A DNA stretch of 6,393 nt from Desulfonatronospira sp. (GTDB lineage Bacteria > Desulfobacterota > Desulfovibrionia > Desulfovibrionales > Desulfonatronovibrionaceae), in the NCBI GenBank assembly GCA_007127015.1, contig SLAE01000130.1, positions 1-6,393 on the forward strand. The letters run 5' to 3'. The number at the start of each line of letters is the position of its first letter. Position 1 is the stretch's first letter. The notes under the pieces are model-generated. The model worked only from the letters and a program-made list of their open reading frames with translations, did not search any database and had not been told where the DNA came from. The translations under genes were made by a program, and so were the position numbers. Of this stretch, positions 1 to 6,283 are shown piece by piece.

Positions 1-1250
1 AAGTGATCATCGATCACGCTGATCACAGTGCAACCATATTTCTGGCGTTTGATCCCGGACCCAGGGCCTTCTTCGGGAAAACCGAGATCACCGGGTTGGA
101 CCGGGTCAAACCCGATTTTATTCGGGAAAAAATTCCGTGGGATGAACAGGATGAGTTTCAGTCTCCTAAAATGGATGACCTGCGTCGCGAACTGACTGCC
201 ACCGGACTTTTTTCCATTGTCGAGGTCAATCACGCCCGGGCACTGGAAGAAGACCGCAAGCTGCCCATGTACATCTGGGTCAGGGAAAGACCTCCGAGAA
301 CTGCCAGGGCTGGAGTCGGTTATCAGTCGGATATTGGCCTGGAATTCAGGTTAGGCTGGATGCACAGAAATCTTTTCGGAAGGGGTGAAAATCTGGACAT
401 AGCCCTGAATCTATCTGAAATAGACAGATCCCTGGAAACAACTTATATCATTCCCAGTTTCCTGCGCCCGGATCAGAGTCTGACGCTCAGGGCCGGCTAT
501 GTGGAAGAATTTTTTGATGCCTATGATTCAACAAGTCTTCTCACCTCGGCCATGCTTGAACGCCGTTTGACTGAAGAACTTTCCGTAGGAGCGGGAGTGG
601 GTTATCGTCTGGCCCGTGTGGAGCAGTTTGACGAAACAATTGATCTTGGGCTGCTTTTCTTTCCCGGAGACCTGCTCTACGATAACCGCGATGACGTTCT
701 GAATCCCTCACAGGGTCTGCGCTTCAACCTTCGGCTTATTCCTTTTCTGGACACATTGAATTTCGACAACATGTTTCTGAAATCTTATGCAAGTTTAAAC
801 AACTATTTTGAGCTTTTGCCGGATAAAAGAATAATTTTTGCCACTCGTGTGGCCTATGGTGCAATAGGTGCGGAGTCTCTGGATCGGGTTCCACCGGATG
901 AGCGCTTTTATGCCGGAGGAGGTGGTTCCATTCGCGGCTATCCATTTCAAAAAGTGGGACCTTTAGAAGACGACGAACCCATTGGAGGGCTTAGCCTGAT
1001 TGAAATCAATACTGAGCTTAGATTAATGGTTACCCGCAGATCAGGAATTGTTCTGTTCGTGGACGGAGGACAGGCTTACAGAAATGCTTATCCGGATCTT
1101 ACTGAAAACCTTTTGTGGGGTGCGGGTCTAGGCTACAGGTACCATACTGATTTTGGACCCCTGAGAATAGATGTAGCTGTTCCTCTTGACCGCAGAAGAG
1201 ACATTGATGACGCCTTCCAATTCTACATCAGTCTTGGCCAGGCCTTTTAG
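1..1250 (+). CDS. tamA: TamA-like Omp85 outer-membrane assembly factor, 3' part (5' end outside window)
   Basis: This is the outer-membrane half of the translocation and assembly module: a POTRA plus 16-strand beta-barrel protein related to BamA. About 415 residues are visible (numbered from the GTG at base 3). Residues 1-16 look like the last strand of one POTRA domain, and residues 17-96 form a complete POTRA beginning DPGPRAFFGKTEITG. The barrel starts near residue 100. Typical Omp85 landmarks are HRNLFGRGENLDIAL (121-135), the DNRD...P..G stretch (227-239), the loop-6 IRGY motif (310-313, the family (V/I)RG(F/Y)), and GPLRIDVAVPL (385-395). The protein ends in FQFYISLGQAF, a beta-signal with terminal Phe as the BAM machinery prefers. 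The GTG at base 3 is not taken as the start, because it falls inside a domain and the usual further POTRAs and signal peptide are missing. TamA is preferred over BamA because tamB follows immediately. Confidence 0.9.
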   Translation, partial: VIIDHADHSATIFLAFDPGPRAFFGKTEITGLDRVKPDFIREKIPWDEQDEFQSPKMDDLRRELTATGLFSIVEVNHARALEEDRKLPMYIWVRERPPRTARAGVGYQSDIGLEFRLGWMHRNLFGRGENLDIALNLSEIDRSLETTYIIPSFLRPDQSLTLRAGYVEEFFDAYDSTSLLTSAMLERRLTEELSVGAGVGYRLARVEQFDETIDLGLLFFPGDLLYDNRDDVLNPSQGLRFNLRLIPFLDTLNFDNMFLKSYASLNNYFELLPDKRIIFATRVAYGAIGAESLDRVPPDERFYAGGGGSIRGYPFQKVGPLEDDEPIGGLSLIEINTELRLMVTRRSGIVLFVDGGQAYRNAYPDLTENLLWGAGLGYRYHTDFGPLRIDVAVPLDRRRDIDDAFQFYISLGQAF

Positions 1251-1309
1251 GAGGAACCAGCAAATATCATAGAACGACGTAAACAGTTGATATTAAAGCC
1301 TGTATTGTA
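1249..1309 (+). promoter_or_regulatory. tamA-tamB junction: AGGAGG overlapping the tamA stop plus a 7-bp inverted repeat
   Basis: AGGAGG (1249-1254) is a perfect Shine-Dalgarno sequence overlapping the tamA TAG, but no ATG, GTG or TTG lies at a usable distance after it. AATATCA (1263-1269) and TGATATT (1288-1294) are exact inverted repeats with an 18-base loop. Immediately before the tamB ATG (1310) the sequence is TTAAAGCCTGTATTGTA, with no good ribosome site. Folding of the repeat would bring AGGAGG closer to the ATG (8 plus 15 unpaired bases remain), so a structure-bridged or coupled initiation of tamB is possible. The sequence elements are seen directly; the function is inferred. Confidence 0.45.
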
Positions 1310-4300
1310 ATGAAAAAAATTATCCTGCGCATCATCCTGGCTCTGGGCCTGCTTCTTCTTCTCGTTTTGATTCTTATTGGTGCAGGGCTGGCCTGGATTC
1401 AAACCGAGTCCGGACAGAAGCACCTGGAGAGCAGCCTGAACCGGATAATGGACTGGGAGGATGGACGTGTAGAGATTAATGGAATTTCCGGTCGCATCCC
1501 TTTTAATGTACGTGTGGATGAAATTTCTGTACATGATCTGGACGGGCCCTGGCTCGATATTTCGCAAGTCAGGCTGCACTGGTCATTCAGGCAGCTTCTC
1601 CAGAGAAATCTGCATGTTTTTGAACTTGGAGCTGTAACCCTGGATCTGCATCGCCTGCCTCGGACAGAGCCCGAAGAAGAGGAAGAAGAAGAAAGAGAAA
1701 TCCCTGAAGAGTTTACCTGGGAGTGGCCTCTGCCCACTTTGAATATTGAGAGATTGTATTTGGAGAGGGCCAGGATTGATCAGGAGGCTTTCGGCGAAAA
1801 AGCTGAATTTAACCTTGAAGGTCAATTTCTGGTAAGACAGCATGGCTTTACCAGAGCTTTTCTTGAGCTTGAACGGCTGGACAGGACCGAAACACGGCTG
1901 CACCTGGCTGCTGAACTTGGCCATGAGGCTCAATACCTGGATATTGACCTGAGCTTCTACGATTCAGCCACCCTATCTGCCTGGTTTCCGGAAAACAACC
2001 TGCCCCGGGTCATTGAGGTCAGCCTCAGCGGCCGGGGAGCTCTGGACGACTGGCCAGGCAGGCTGAGCATAATTGGAGAGGATATTTTCGGCGCTGAACT
2101 GGCCATTCATCTGCGAACCCTTGAAGACAAGCTTTTCCTGAATACAGTGGGGGATTTACATGCTGCCCCGGAACTTGTCCCAGATCCCCTGAGAAACTAT
2201 CTTGAGCACCCTCTTTTTCTGGATGCAAGCCTGAATTTTGATCTGGAATTTAGCAGGCTCCACCTTGAAAATATCGAGCTGAATTCTCCTGAACTCTCTC
2301 TTAATGCAGACGTCGCGCTCAACCTGGAGGAAATGCACATTCAGGGCCTTGCCAGACTTGAACTGAGTGACATCAATCCGCTGATCGCTCCTGCTGATTT
2401 TGTCTCCTATGATCCGGCACTGCTTTATGCTGACTTTCACGGTCCGATCGATTCTTTGAAAATAGCAGCTGAAATTTTTCTGGGACGGCTGCACGGTCAT
2501 GATTTTTATCTGAGCCGGGCGGGCATTGAAGCCGAAATGGAAATTCTGAGTAATGATGACAAAATCATTGCCGCCAGAGGAATAGCGACGCCAGAAGGTC
2601 TCAATTACCCTTTGTATCCAGAATTGCCTGAGGATTTAATCCTTGATTTTGATCTCGATTATTCCAGACCGTCTGTTCTGAATCTTCACGAGTTAAATAT
2701 CAGCGCTCCGGATCTGGTAATTCATGCCAGCGGGCTCATGGATCTTGAATCCATGCGCTTTGCATCCGATCTTTCCGCGCGGACCCAGGCTGTGGATAAA
2801 TATCTGCCTGCAGATATAATAAAAGACCTTGGTATTGAGGGCGGACTTGATCTGCGGGCTGAAGCAGCAGGAAACATCCAGGATGACCATTATGATCTCC
2901 GGGGTTTGATCTCAGGCAGGACGCTGTCCATGGATGATGAACTGCTTAACGCCCTAATGGGCCGGGAACCCCTGTTAAATTTTGATCTCTCGTATGGACC
3001 TCAACAGGAACTGGATGTGCGCGAGTTAACGCTGCAAACAGCTGAACTGGACCTTTTCGCTTCAGGGCTGATCCACCTGCAGCAGCGATCCCTTGACGTT
3101 CAGGCCCGGGCCGAAGTTCCTGATCTTGGATTTTTAAGTCAAATCCTGGAACAGGAGATGGCCGGCTCTCTTTCCGCGCAGGCCCTGGCAAACGGAGTAT
3201 TTGACGAGCTGGATATTATCCTGCACACGGATCTGAGAGGTTTTATTCCTGATCAGGACATTCCGGAGATGGACATCCACGCTGTTTTGGACTCTTTTTA
3301 CACTCCAGAGCTTTTTACCGGCAACGCCAGGTTGAACCTGTCTTCCGAGCCGGGTGTTCTTGACGCGCAGGCTGATTTTACTCTTCATGAAGACAGGGTG
3401 GTTCTTTCCAGAATCAATGCTTCAGGCCTGGATGTCAGACTGGACGGCCAGGCGGATCTGGATCTGGAAACATATCTGATTGCCGGGAGATTCGATTTAT
3501 TCATCAATGAGCTTCATGATATTGCCGCCCTGACCGGCATCGAAGCATATGGACATGTTGAGGCCGTGGTGTTTCTTGAACCTCGGGAAGACAAACAGGA
3601 CATGCTCCTGGAGCTTGAAACCATGGACTTCATTACTGAAGGGCTGGCGGTTTTCCGGCTAAGCGTTGAAAGTAGAATCCTCGACCTTTATACTGATCCA
3701 TATATTGAAGCCGGTCTGGAACTGGCAGGAATGGATGCCGGCCCTGTTTATGCGAGTTCCATCAGAACAATACTCAGCGGCAGCATGCAGGAGCTGAACA
3801 TAGAGGCTGAATTCGACGGCCAGGCAATGCACCCTCTGCAGCTGAGCACAGATATCAGTTATGCGTTCTTGGATGATGAACATGAAATAATTCTTCATAC
3901 ATTGCAGGGCAGATACGCGTTTGATGAATTTTATCTGCAGGAGCCCGCAACTTTGGTTCACATGGAAAATGAAACAAGGTTCAGCCGGTTAAGCATCAGA
4001 TATGGCCCTGGACTGCTCAAAGCACATGGTCATCTTGGCCCTGAAGAAGTACAGATGAGAGCGGCACTCGAGAATTTTCAGCTTAGTCAGATTCCACTTC
4101 CTGTTTTTGAAATTCTTGAAGGCAGATTGTTTGCCGAGATGGACATCGTTGGTCCTGTGGATTCACCCAGAGCATCCGGCTGGATTGCGGTTGAGGATGT
4201 AAGGTCCCCGCTTGCGAATCAGGAGGAAATCCCCGGCATTGACTTATGGGCCAGAGCGGGACTTGGAGAAAATGAGCTGGATCTGGAGGTTATTCTCCGG

Positions 4301-5689
4301 GAAGCCCGAACTCAGATCCTGTCTCTGGAACTGATCATGCCCGCAAATTTCAGCCTTGACCCCGCGGCTTTCGAATTTCCTGATCCTGCTCCGGTGCATG
4401 GTTCTCTTGTTTCCAGCCTTGACCTGGCCACAATCACCTCAATAATTTTTCCTCCGGACCAGACCCTTACCGGACAGCTGACCGCAGACCTGGATATTTC
4501 CGGATATCTTGATCATCCCGTTTTAAACGGAAACATTGAGCTTGAAGACGGCATTTTTGAGCATGTAACGGCAGGGGTTTACATTACCGATATCAATGCC
4601 TTGATCAGGGCGCATGATGAGCTTGTAATCCTGGAAGAATTAAGAGCCTCTGACGGAAGAAATGGACGCATCCGGGGTCAAGGCGTTCTGGATCTTGATC
4701 TGGAAGCCAATCTGCCCTGGCATTTTGATCTGGAAATCCAGCAAGCCAGGATCCTGCGGCACCAACTAGCCATAGTTGACATGGAATCCGGAATTTTGAG
4801 CATACGTGGAGATTCTGCTCAGGCAGAAGCAGTGGGACGCCTCGACTTCAGCCGCATCGACGCTGAATTGCCCAGAGCAACCCCTCCAGAGGTAGTACAC
4901 CTGGAAGTAACGGAAATTAATGTTCCGGAAGAAGATCTTCCTCCTCCGCCTTCGCCTGTGGATCTGGCTGATTACCCGGTGCATCTGGACATTGAGCTTA
5001 ATTTTCCAGCCCGTGTTTTTGTCCGCGGCAGAGGTCTTGATTCTGAATGGGGAGGACATCTGCATGTTGTCGGATTGGCCCATGAACCTTCGGTCCGTGG
5101 GGAGCTGAACGTGATCAGGGGCAGGTTGACTTTTCTGGACCGCAGATTTGATCTGGACACTGATTCATTTATTTTTCTGGACGGCGCCCATCCGCCGGAT
5201 CCCATACTGGAGCTGACCGCACATCTTCGACACAGAGACAGGGATGTTATTGTCCGGGTTTTTGGTCCTGCTTCGAGACCTCAGCTGGACCTAAGTTCTG
5301 ATCCGCCTATGCATGAAGATGAAATTCTTGCCTGGGTTCTCTTTGGACGCGATCTGGCCGGTCTTACGCCGTTTCAGGCCATCACCCTGATTAATGCCGT
5401 ACGCACCCTGGCCCTCGATGAGCCCGGACCGGGTCTGCTGGACCAGATGCGCTCTTTTATCGGGGTGGATGATATCGATATCATCCGGGATCCTGAAGAG
5501 GGCCACACTCAGTTCGGACTTGGCAGGTATGTCCATGAGCGGGTGTATGTTCAGTTCAGGAAAGGAACAGCTCCAGGAACGGATGAGGTCATAGTCCAGA
5601 TCGAGCTGACTCCGAGAATTACTCTTGAGGGGAACGTGGAATCCGACGCAGAGGGAGAAGTGTTTATCTTCTGGAAGCGGGATTATTGA
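1310..5689 (+). CDS. tamB: TamB-like inner-membrane-anchored periplasmic bridge protein (AsmA-like/DUF490 family)
   Basis: The 1459-residue protein is longer than E. coli TamB (about 1260). TamB is held in the inner membrane by one N-terminal helix and spans the periplasm as a hydrophobic beta-groove to meet TamA, with proposed roles in phospholipid transport and outer-membrane protein assembly. MKK plus a Leu-rich helix (about residues 5-30) forms the signal anchor. A Glu-rich linker (120-134) follows, then about 1000 residues of repetitive short amphipathic beta-strands with many Asp/Glu. A Pro-rich linker (EEDLPPPPSP, 1207-1216) precedes the conserved TamB domain: VRGRGLDSEWGG (1238-1249), the GELNVIRGRLTFLDRRF stretch, then DPPMHEDEILAWVLFGRDL and the C-terminal strands. 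The ATG is chosen because the anchor begins there and the only in-frame upstream codons before a stop (1280) are non-standard starts. It lies 59 bases after tamA and is probably in the same operon. The reading frame is intact throughout. Confidence 0.93.
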   Translation: MKKIILRIILALGLLLLLVLILIGAGLAWIQTESGQKHLESSLNRIMDWEDGRVEINGISGRIPFNVRVDEISVHDLDGPWLDISQVRLHWSFRQLLQRNLHVFELGAVTLDLHRLPRTEPEEEEEEEREIPEEFTWEWPLPTLNIERLYLERARIDQEAFGEKAEFNLEGQFLVRQHGFTRAFLELERLDRTETRLHLAAELGHEAQYLDIDLSFYDSATLSAWFPENNLPRVIEVSLSGRGALDDWPGRLSIIGEDIFGAELAIHLRTLEDKLFLNTVGDLHAAPELVPDPLRNYLEHPLFLDASLNFDLEFSRLHLENIELNSPELSLNADVALNLEEMHIQGLARLELSDINPLIAPADFVSYDPALLYADFHGPIDSLKIAAEIFLGRLHGHDFYLSRAGIEAEMEILSNDDKIIAARGIATPEGLNYPLYPELPEDLILDFDLDYSRPSVLNLHELNISAPDLVIHASGLMDLESMRFASDLSARTQAVDKYLPADIIKDLGIEGGLDLRAEAAGNIQDDHYDLRGLISGRTLSMDDELLNALMGREPLLNFDLSYGPQQELDVRELTLQTAELDLFASGLIHLQQRSLDVQARAEVPDLGFLSQILEQEMAGSLSAQALANGVFDELDIILHTDLRGFIPDQDIPEMDIHAVLDSFYTPELFTGNARLNLSSEPGVLDAQADFTLHEDRVVLSRINASGLDVRLDGQADLDLETYLIAGRFDLFINELHDIAALTGIEAYGHVEAVVFLEPREDKQDMLLELETMDFITEGLAVFRLSVESRILDLYTDPYIEAGLELAGMDAGPVYASSIRTILSGSMQELNIEAEFDGQAMHPLQLSTDISYAFLDDEHEIILHTLQGRYAFDEFYLQEPATLVHMENETRFSRLSIRYGPGLLKAHGHLGPEEVQMRAALENFQLSQIPLPVFEILEGRLFAEMDIVGPVDSPRASGWIAVEDVRSPLANQEEIPGIDLWARAGLGENELDLEVILREARTQILSLELIMPANFSLDPAAFEFPDPAPVHGSLVSSLDLATITSIIFPPDQTLTGQLTADLDISGYLDHPVLNGNIELEDGIFEHVTAGVYITDINALIRAHDELVILEELRASDGRNGRIRGQGVLDLDLEANLPWHFDLEIQQARILRHQLAIVDMESGILSIRGDSAQAEAVGRLDFSRIDAELPRATPPEVVHLEVTEINVPEEDLPPPPSPVDLADYPVHLDIELNFPARVFVRGRGLDSEWGGHLHVVGLAHEPSVRGELNVIRGRLTFLDRRFDLDTDSFIFLDGAHPPDPILELTAHLRHRDRDVIVRVFGPASRPQLDLSSDPPMHEDEILAWVLFGRDLAGLTPFQAITLINAVRTLALDEPGPGLLDQMRSFIGVDDIDIIRDPEEGHTQFGLGRYVHERVYVQFRKGTAPGTDEVIVQIELTPRITLEGNVESDAEGEVFIFWKRDY
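1673..1700 (+). repeat. GAA/GAG triplet run (28-base pure purine tract) encoding the TamB Glu linker
   Basis: Seven consecutive Glu codons (six GAA and one GAG) followed by AGA-GAA make a strand containing only purines. It encodes the hydrophilic linker after the first membrane-proximal segment of TamB (residues 122-130). A triplet run can lengthen or shorten by slippage without breaking the frame, so its length may differ between strains. Confidence 0.7.
5467..5486. repeat. Perfect 20-bp palindrome inside tamB
   Basis: GGATGATATCGATATCATCC equals its own reverse complement over all 20 bases. It lies in the conserved C-terminal domain and encodes part of VDDIDIIRD. GAT (Asp) and ATC (Ile) are reverse complements of each other, so the Asp-Asp-Ile-Asp-Ile-Ile order produces the symmetry automatically with these codons. 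A coding explanation is therefore sufficient, although the mRNA could form a short hairpin here. Confidence 0.9.
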
Positions 5690-5693
5690 TCCC

Positions 5694-5813
5694 ATGCCTG
5701 CTCTGCAGCAGCATACACTTGATCAGAGCCTTTCATCCTGAATCCAGGAAACATGTTCTGCAACCGGATTCTTCAGCAGGATGCTGATTCATGCACGAAC
5801 TGGGTTTCAGTTC
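5694..5813 (+). other. Cluster of three hairpins downstream of tamB
   Basis: Three potential stems follow the tamB stop. (1) 5694-5714: ATGC[C]TGCT pairs with AGCAGCAT around a CTGC loop, with one bulged C. (2) 5734-5783: CATCCT pairs with AGGATG (5778-5783) and GAATCC with GGATTC (5766-5771), leaving a 6-base bulge on the 3' side and a 20-base loop. (3) 5797-5813: GAACTG pairs with CAGTTC around GGTTT. None is followed by a T run, so none is a standard intrinsic terminator. They may protect or process the 3' end of the tam transcript. Confidence 0.4.
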
Positions 5814-5820
5814 AGCCGGT

Positions 5821-6000
5821 AAAACCATCCGTACATACTCCCTGCTCAGAATATCCAGCAATTACTTAATGTTCTGCTCCAAAAATTTAATTTACACTTC
5901 AATTAGATCCAAGCTGTCAATACATACTTCAGCTGTCTGACAAACTTATTCCTTATCGAATAAATCCTGCAATTCTCATCATTGTTGTAATTCTCAGCTA
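5821..6000 (+). terminator. Possible Rho-dependent termination region of the tam operon
   Basis: Over these 180 bases C outnumbers G 45 to 17. The region follows the last tam stop codon and contains no convincing gene. A C-rich, G-poor and poorly structured transcript is the usual signature of a Rho loading (rut) region. No hairpin-plus-T-run terminator was found between tamB and nuoA, which makes this the best candidate for ending the tam transcript. The composition is counted directly; the function is inferred. Confidence 0.3.
5912..5963. repeat. Small repeats in the spacer: AGCTGTC twice, TGTCTGACA, and TTATTC-N6-GAATAA
   Basis: AGCTGTC occurs at 5912-5918 and 5931-5937, 19 bases apart (near two helix turns). 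The second copy runs into the odd-centred inverted repeat TGTC-T-GACA (5934-5942). A separate inverted repeat, TTATTC-N6-GAATAA, lies at 5946-5963. These could be protein-binding sites, but each is short enough to arise by chance in a spacer of this size and composition. Confidence 0.25.
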
Positions 6001-6180
6001 ATTCCAGAAGTTTATAATATCAATCATTATTACTTTTACTGGCTGAAACTTTTGATTCATTATATCTTTACCCAAGTATTCAGCTATAACAACAAATATT
6101 TTTTCATTTACGGATTATTGTGAAAAAAAACACAAAATTTTTGGCTCAAAAAAAAATTATGTTAAAAATTTCCTTTTTTG
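6001..6180. other. Very AT-rich spacer ahead of nuoA with stacked A/T tracts
   Basis: By count this stretch is about 23% GC (41 of 180), far below the roughly 50% of the flanking genes, and I see no gene in it. Homopolymeric or AnTn tracts lie at 6099-6104 (T6), 6123-6130 (A8), 6134-6142 (A4T5), 6148-6156 (A9), 6164-6171 (A5T3) and 6174-6179 (T6), the last ending three bases before the TTGACA box. AAATTTTT (6135-6142) and AAAAATTT (6164-6171) are exact inverted repeats. Such tracts bend DNA, act as UP elements for RNA polymerase and attract H-NS/Lsr2-like or IHF/HU proteins; which applies here is not known. Confidence 0.6.
6118..6135. promoter_or_regulatory. Putative redox-regulator operator (Rex-like, or CRP/FNR-family)
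   Basis: TTGTGAAAAAAAACACAA has perfect 5-bp inverted arms, TTGTG and CACAA, separated by 8 bases. The known Rex operator consensus is TTGTGAAnnnnTTCACAA, the same 18-bp length with the same arms; only the inner TT of the right half differs (AA here). CRP-type sites (TGTGA-N6-TCACA) share this spacing, so a CRP/FNR-family protein is an alternative. The site lies 148 bases before the nuoA ATG and 47 bases before the proposed -35 box. Rex senses NADH/NAD+ and controls NADH dehydrogenase genes in several bacteria, which suits this position. Confidence 0.5.
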
Positions 6181-6209
6181 TATTGACATATCATTACACT
6201 CTTGATTAT
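6179..6209 (+). promoter_or_regulatory. Candidate sigma-70 promoter for nuoA, with a dyad over the -35 box
   Basis: TTGACA (6183-6188) is a perfect -35 hexamer just after the A/T tracts. The best -10 is GATTAT (6204-6209), 4 of 6 matches, at a short 15-base spacing, so the pair is only moderate. Transcription would begin near 6216, giving a leader of about 68 bases. TGTATTGACATATCATTACA (6179-6198) is a 20-bp inverted repeat with 8 of 10 symmetric pairs that covers the -35, as an operator would. Confidence 0.45.
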
Positions 6210-6254
6210 GCCTGTCATCAACTTTGCCTAAGATCATGGTCCGGTTGTTCCGTT

Positions 6255-6278
6255 CTTAAATGTTTAACTTTAAGGAAG
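6255..6278 (+). promoter_or_regulatory. nuoA ribosome binding site with an overlapping small inverted repeat
   Basis: AAGGA (6272-6276) stands 7 bases before the ATG at 6284 and decides that start. An in-frame ATG at 6260 would add eight residues (MFNFKEAV) but has no ribosome site ahead of it. CTTAAA (6255-6260) and TTTAAG (6269-6274) are exact inverted repeats with an 8-base loop. The right arm covers the first bases of AAGGA, so a weak AT-rich hairpin could partly mask it. Confidence 0.55.
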
Positions 6279-6283
6279 CCGTC

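Noticed and set aside
3..17. GTGATC-ATC-GATCAC inverted repeat and two TGATCA copies at the left edge
   Set aside because: It lies inside the tamA reading frame (VIIDHADH) and is explained by repeated GAT/ATC/CAC codons. The GTG at base 3 is also not a credible gene start, because it falls within a POTRA domain.
5291..5695. Minus-strand open frame of 134 codons over the tamB end, and other long antisense frames in tamB
   Set aside because: All lie opposite a well-supported conserved tamB frame, show no recognisable domain, and arise from the codon bias of the sense gene.
5753..5877. ATGTTCTGC occurring twice in the spacer (5753-5761 and 5869-5877)
   Set aside because: A repeated 9-mer is expected roughly once by chance in a spacer of this length, and the flanks do not match.
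6013..6018. Perfect TATAAT -10 box in the spacer
   Set aside because: No -35 match at 16-18 bases upstream. The nearest candidate, TTGTAA (5985-5990), is 22 bases away. In DNA this AT-rich, a lone TATAAT is expected by chance.
5690..6283. Search for a tRNA, small structured RNA, riboswitch or mobile-element ends in the spacer
   Set aside because: No cloverleaf, T-arm motif, paired terminal inverted repeats with target duplications, or recognisable riboswitch core was seen.
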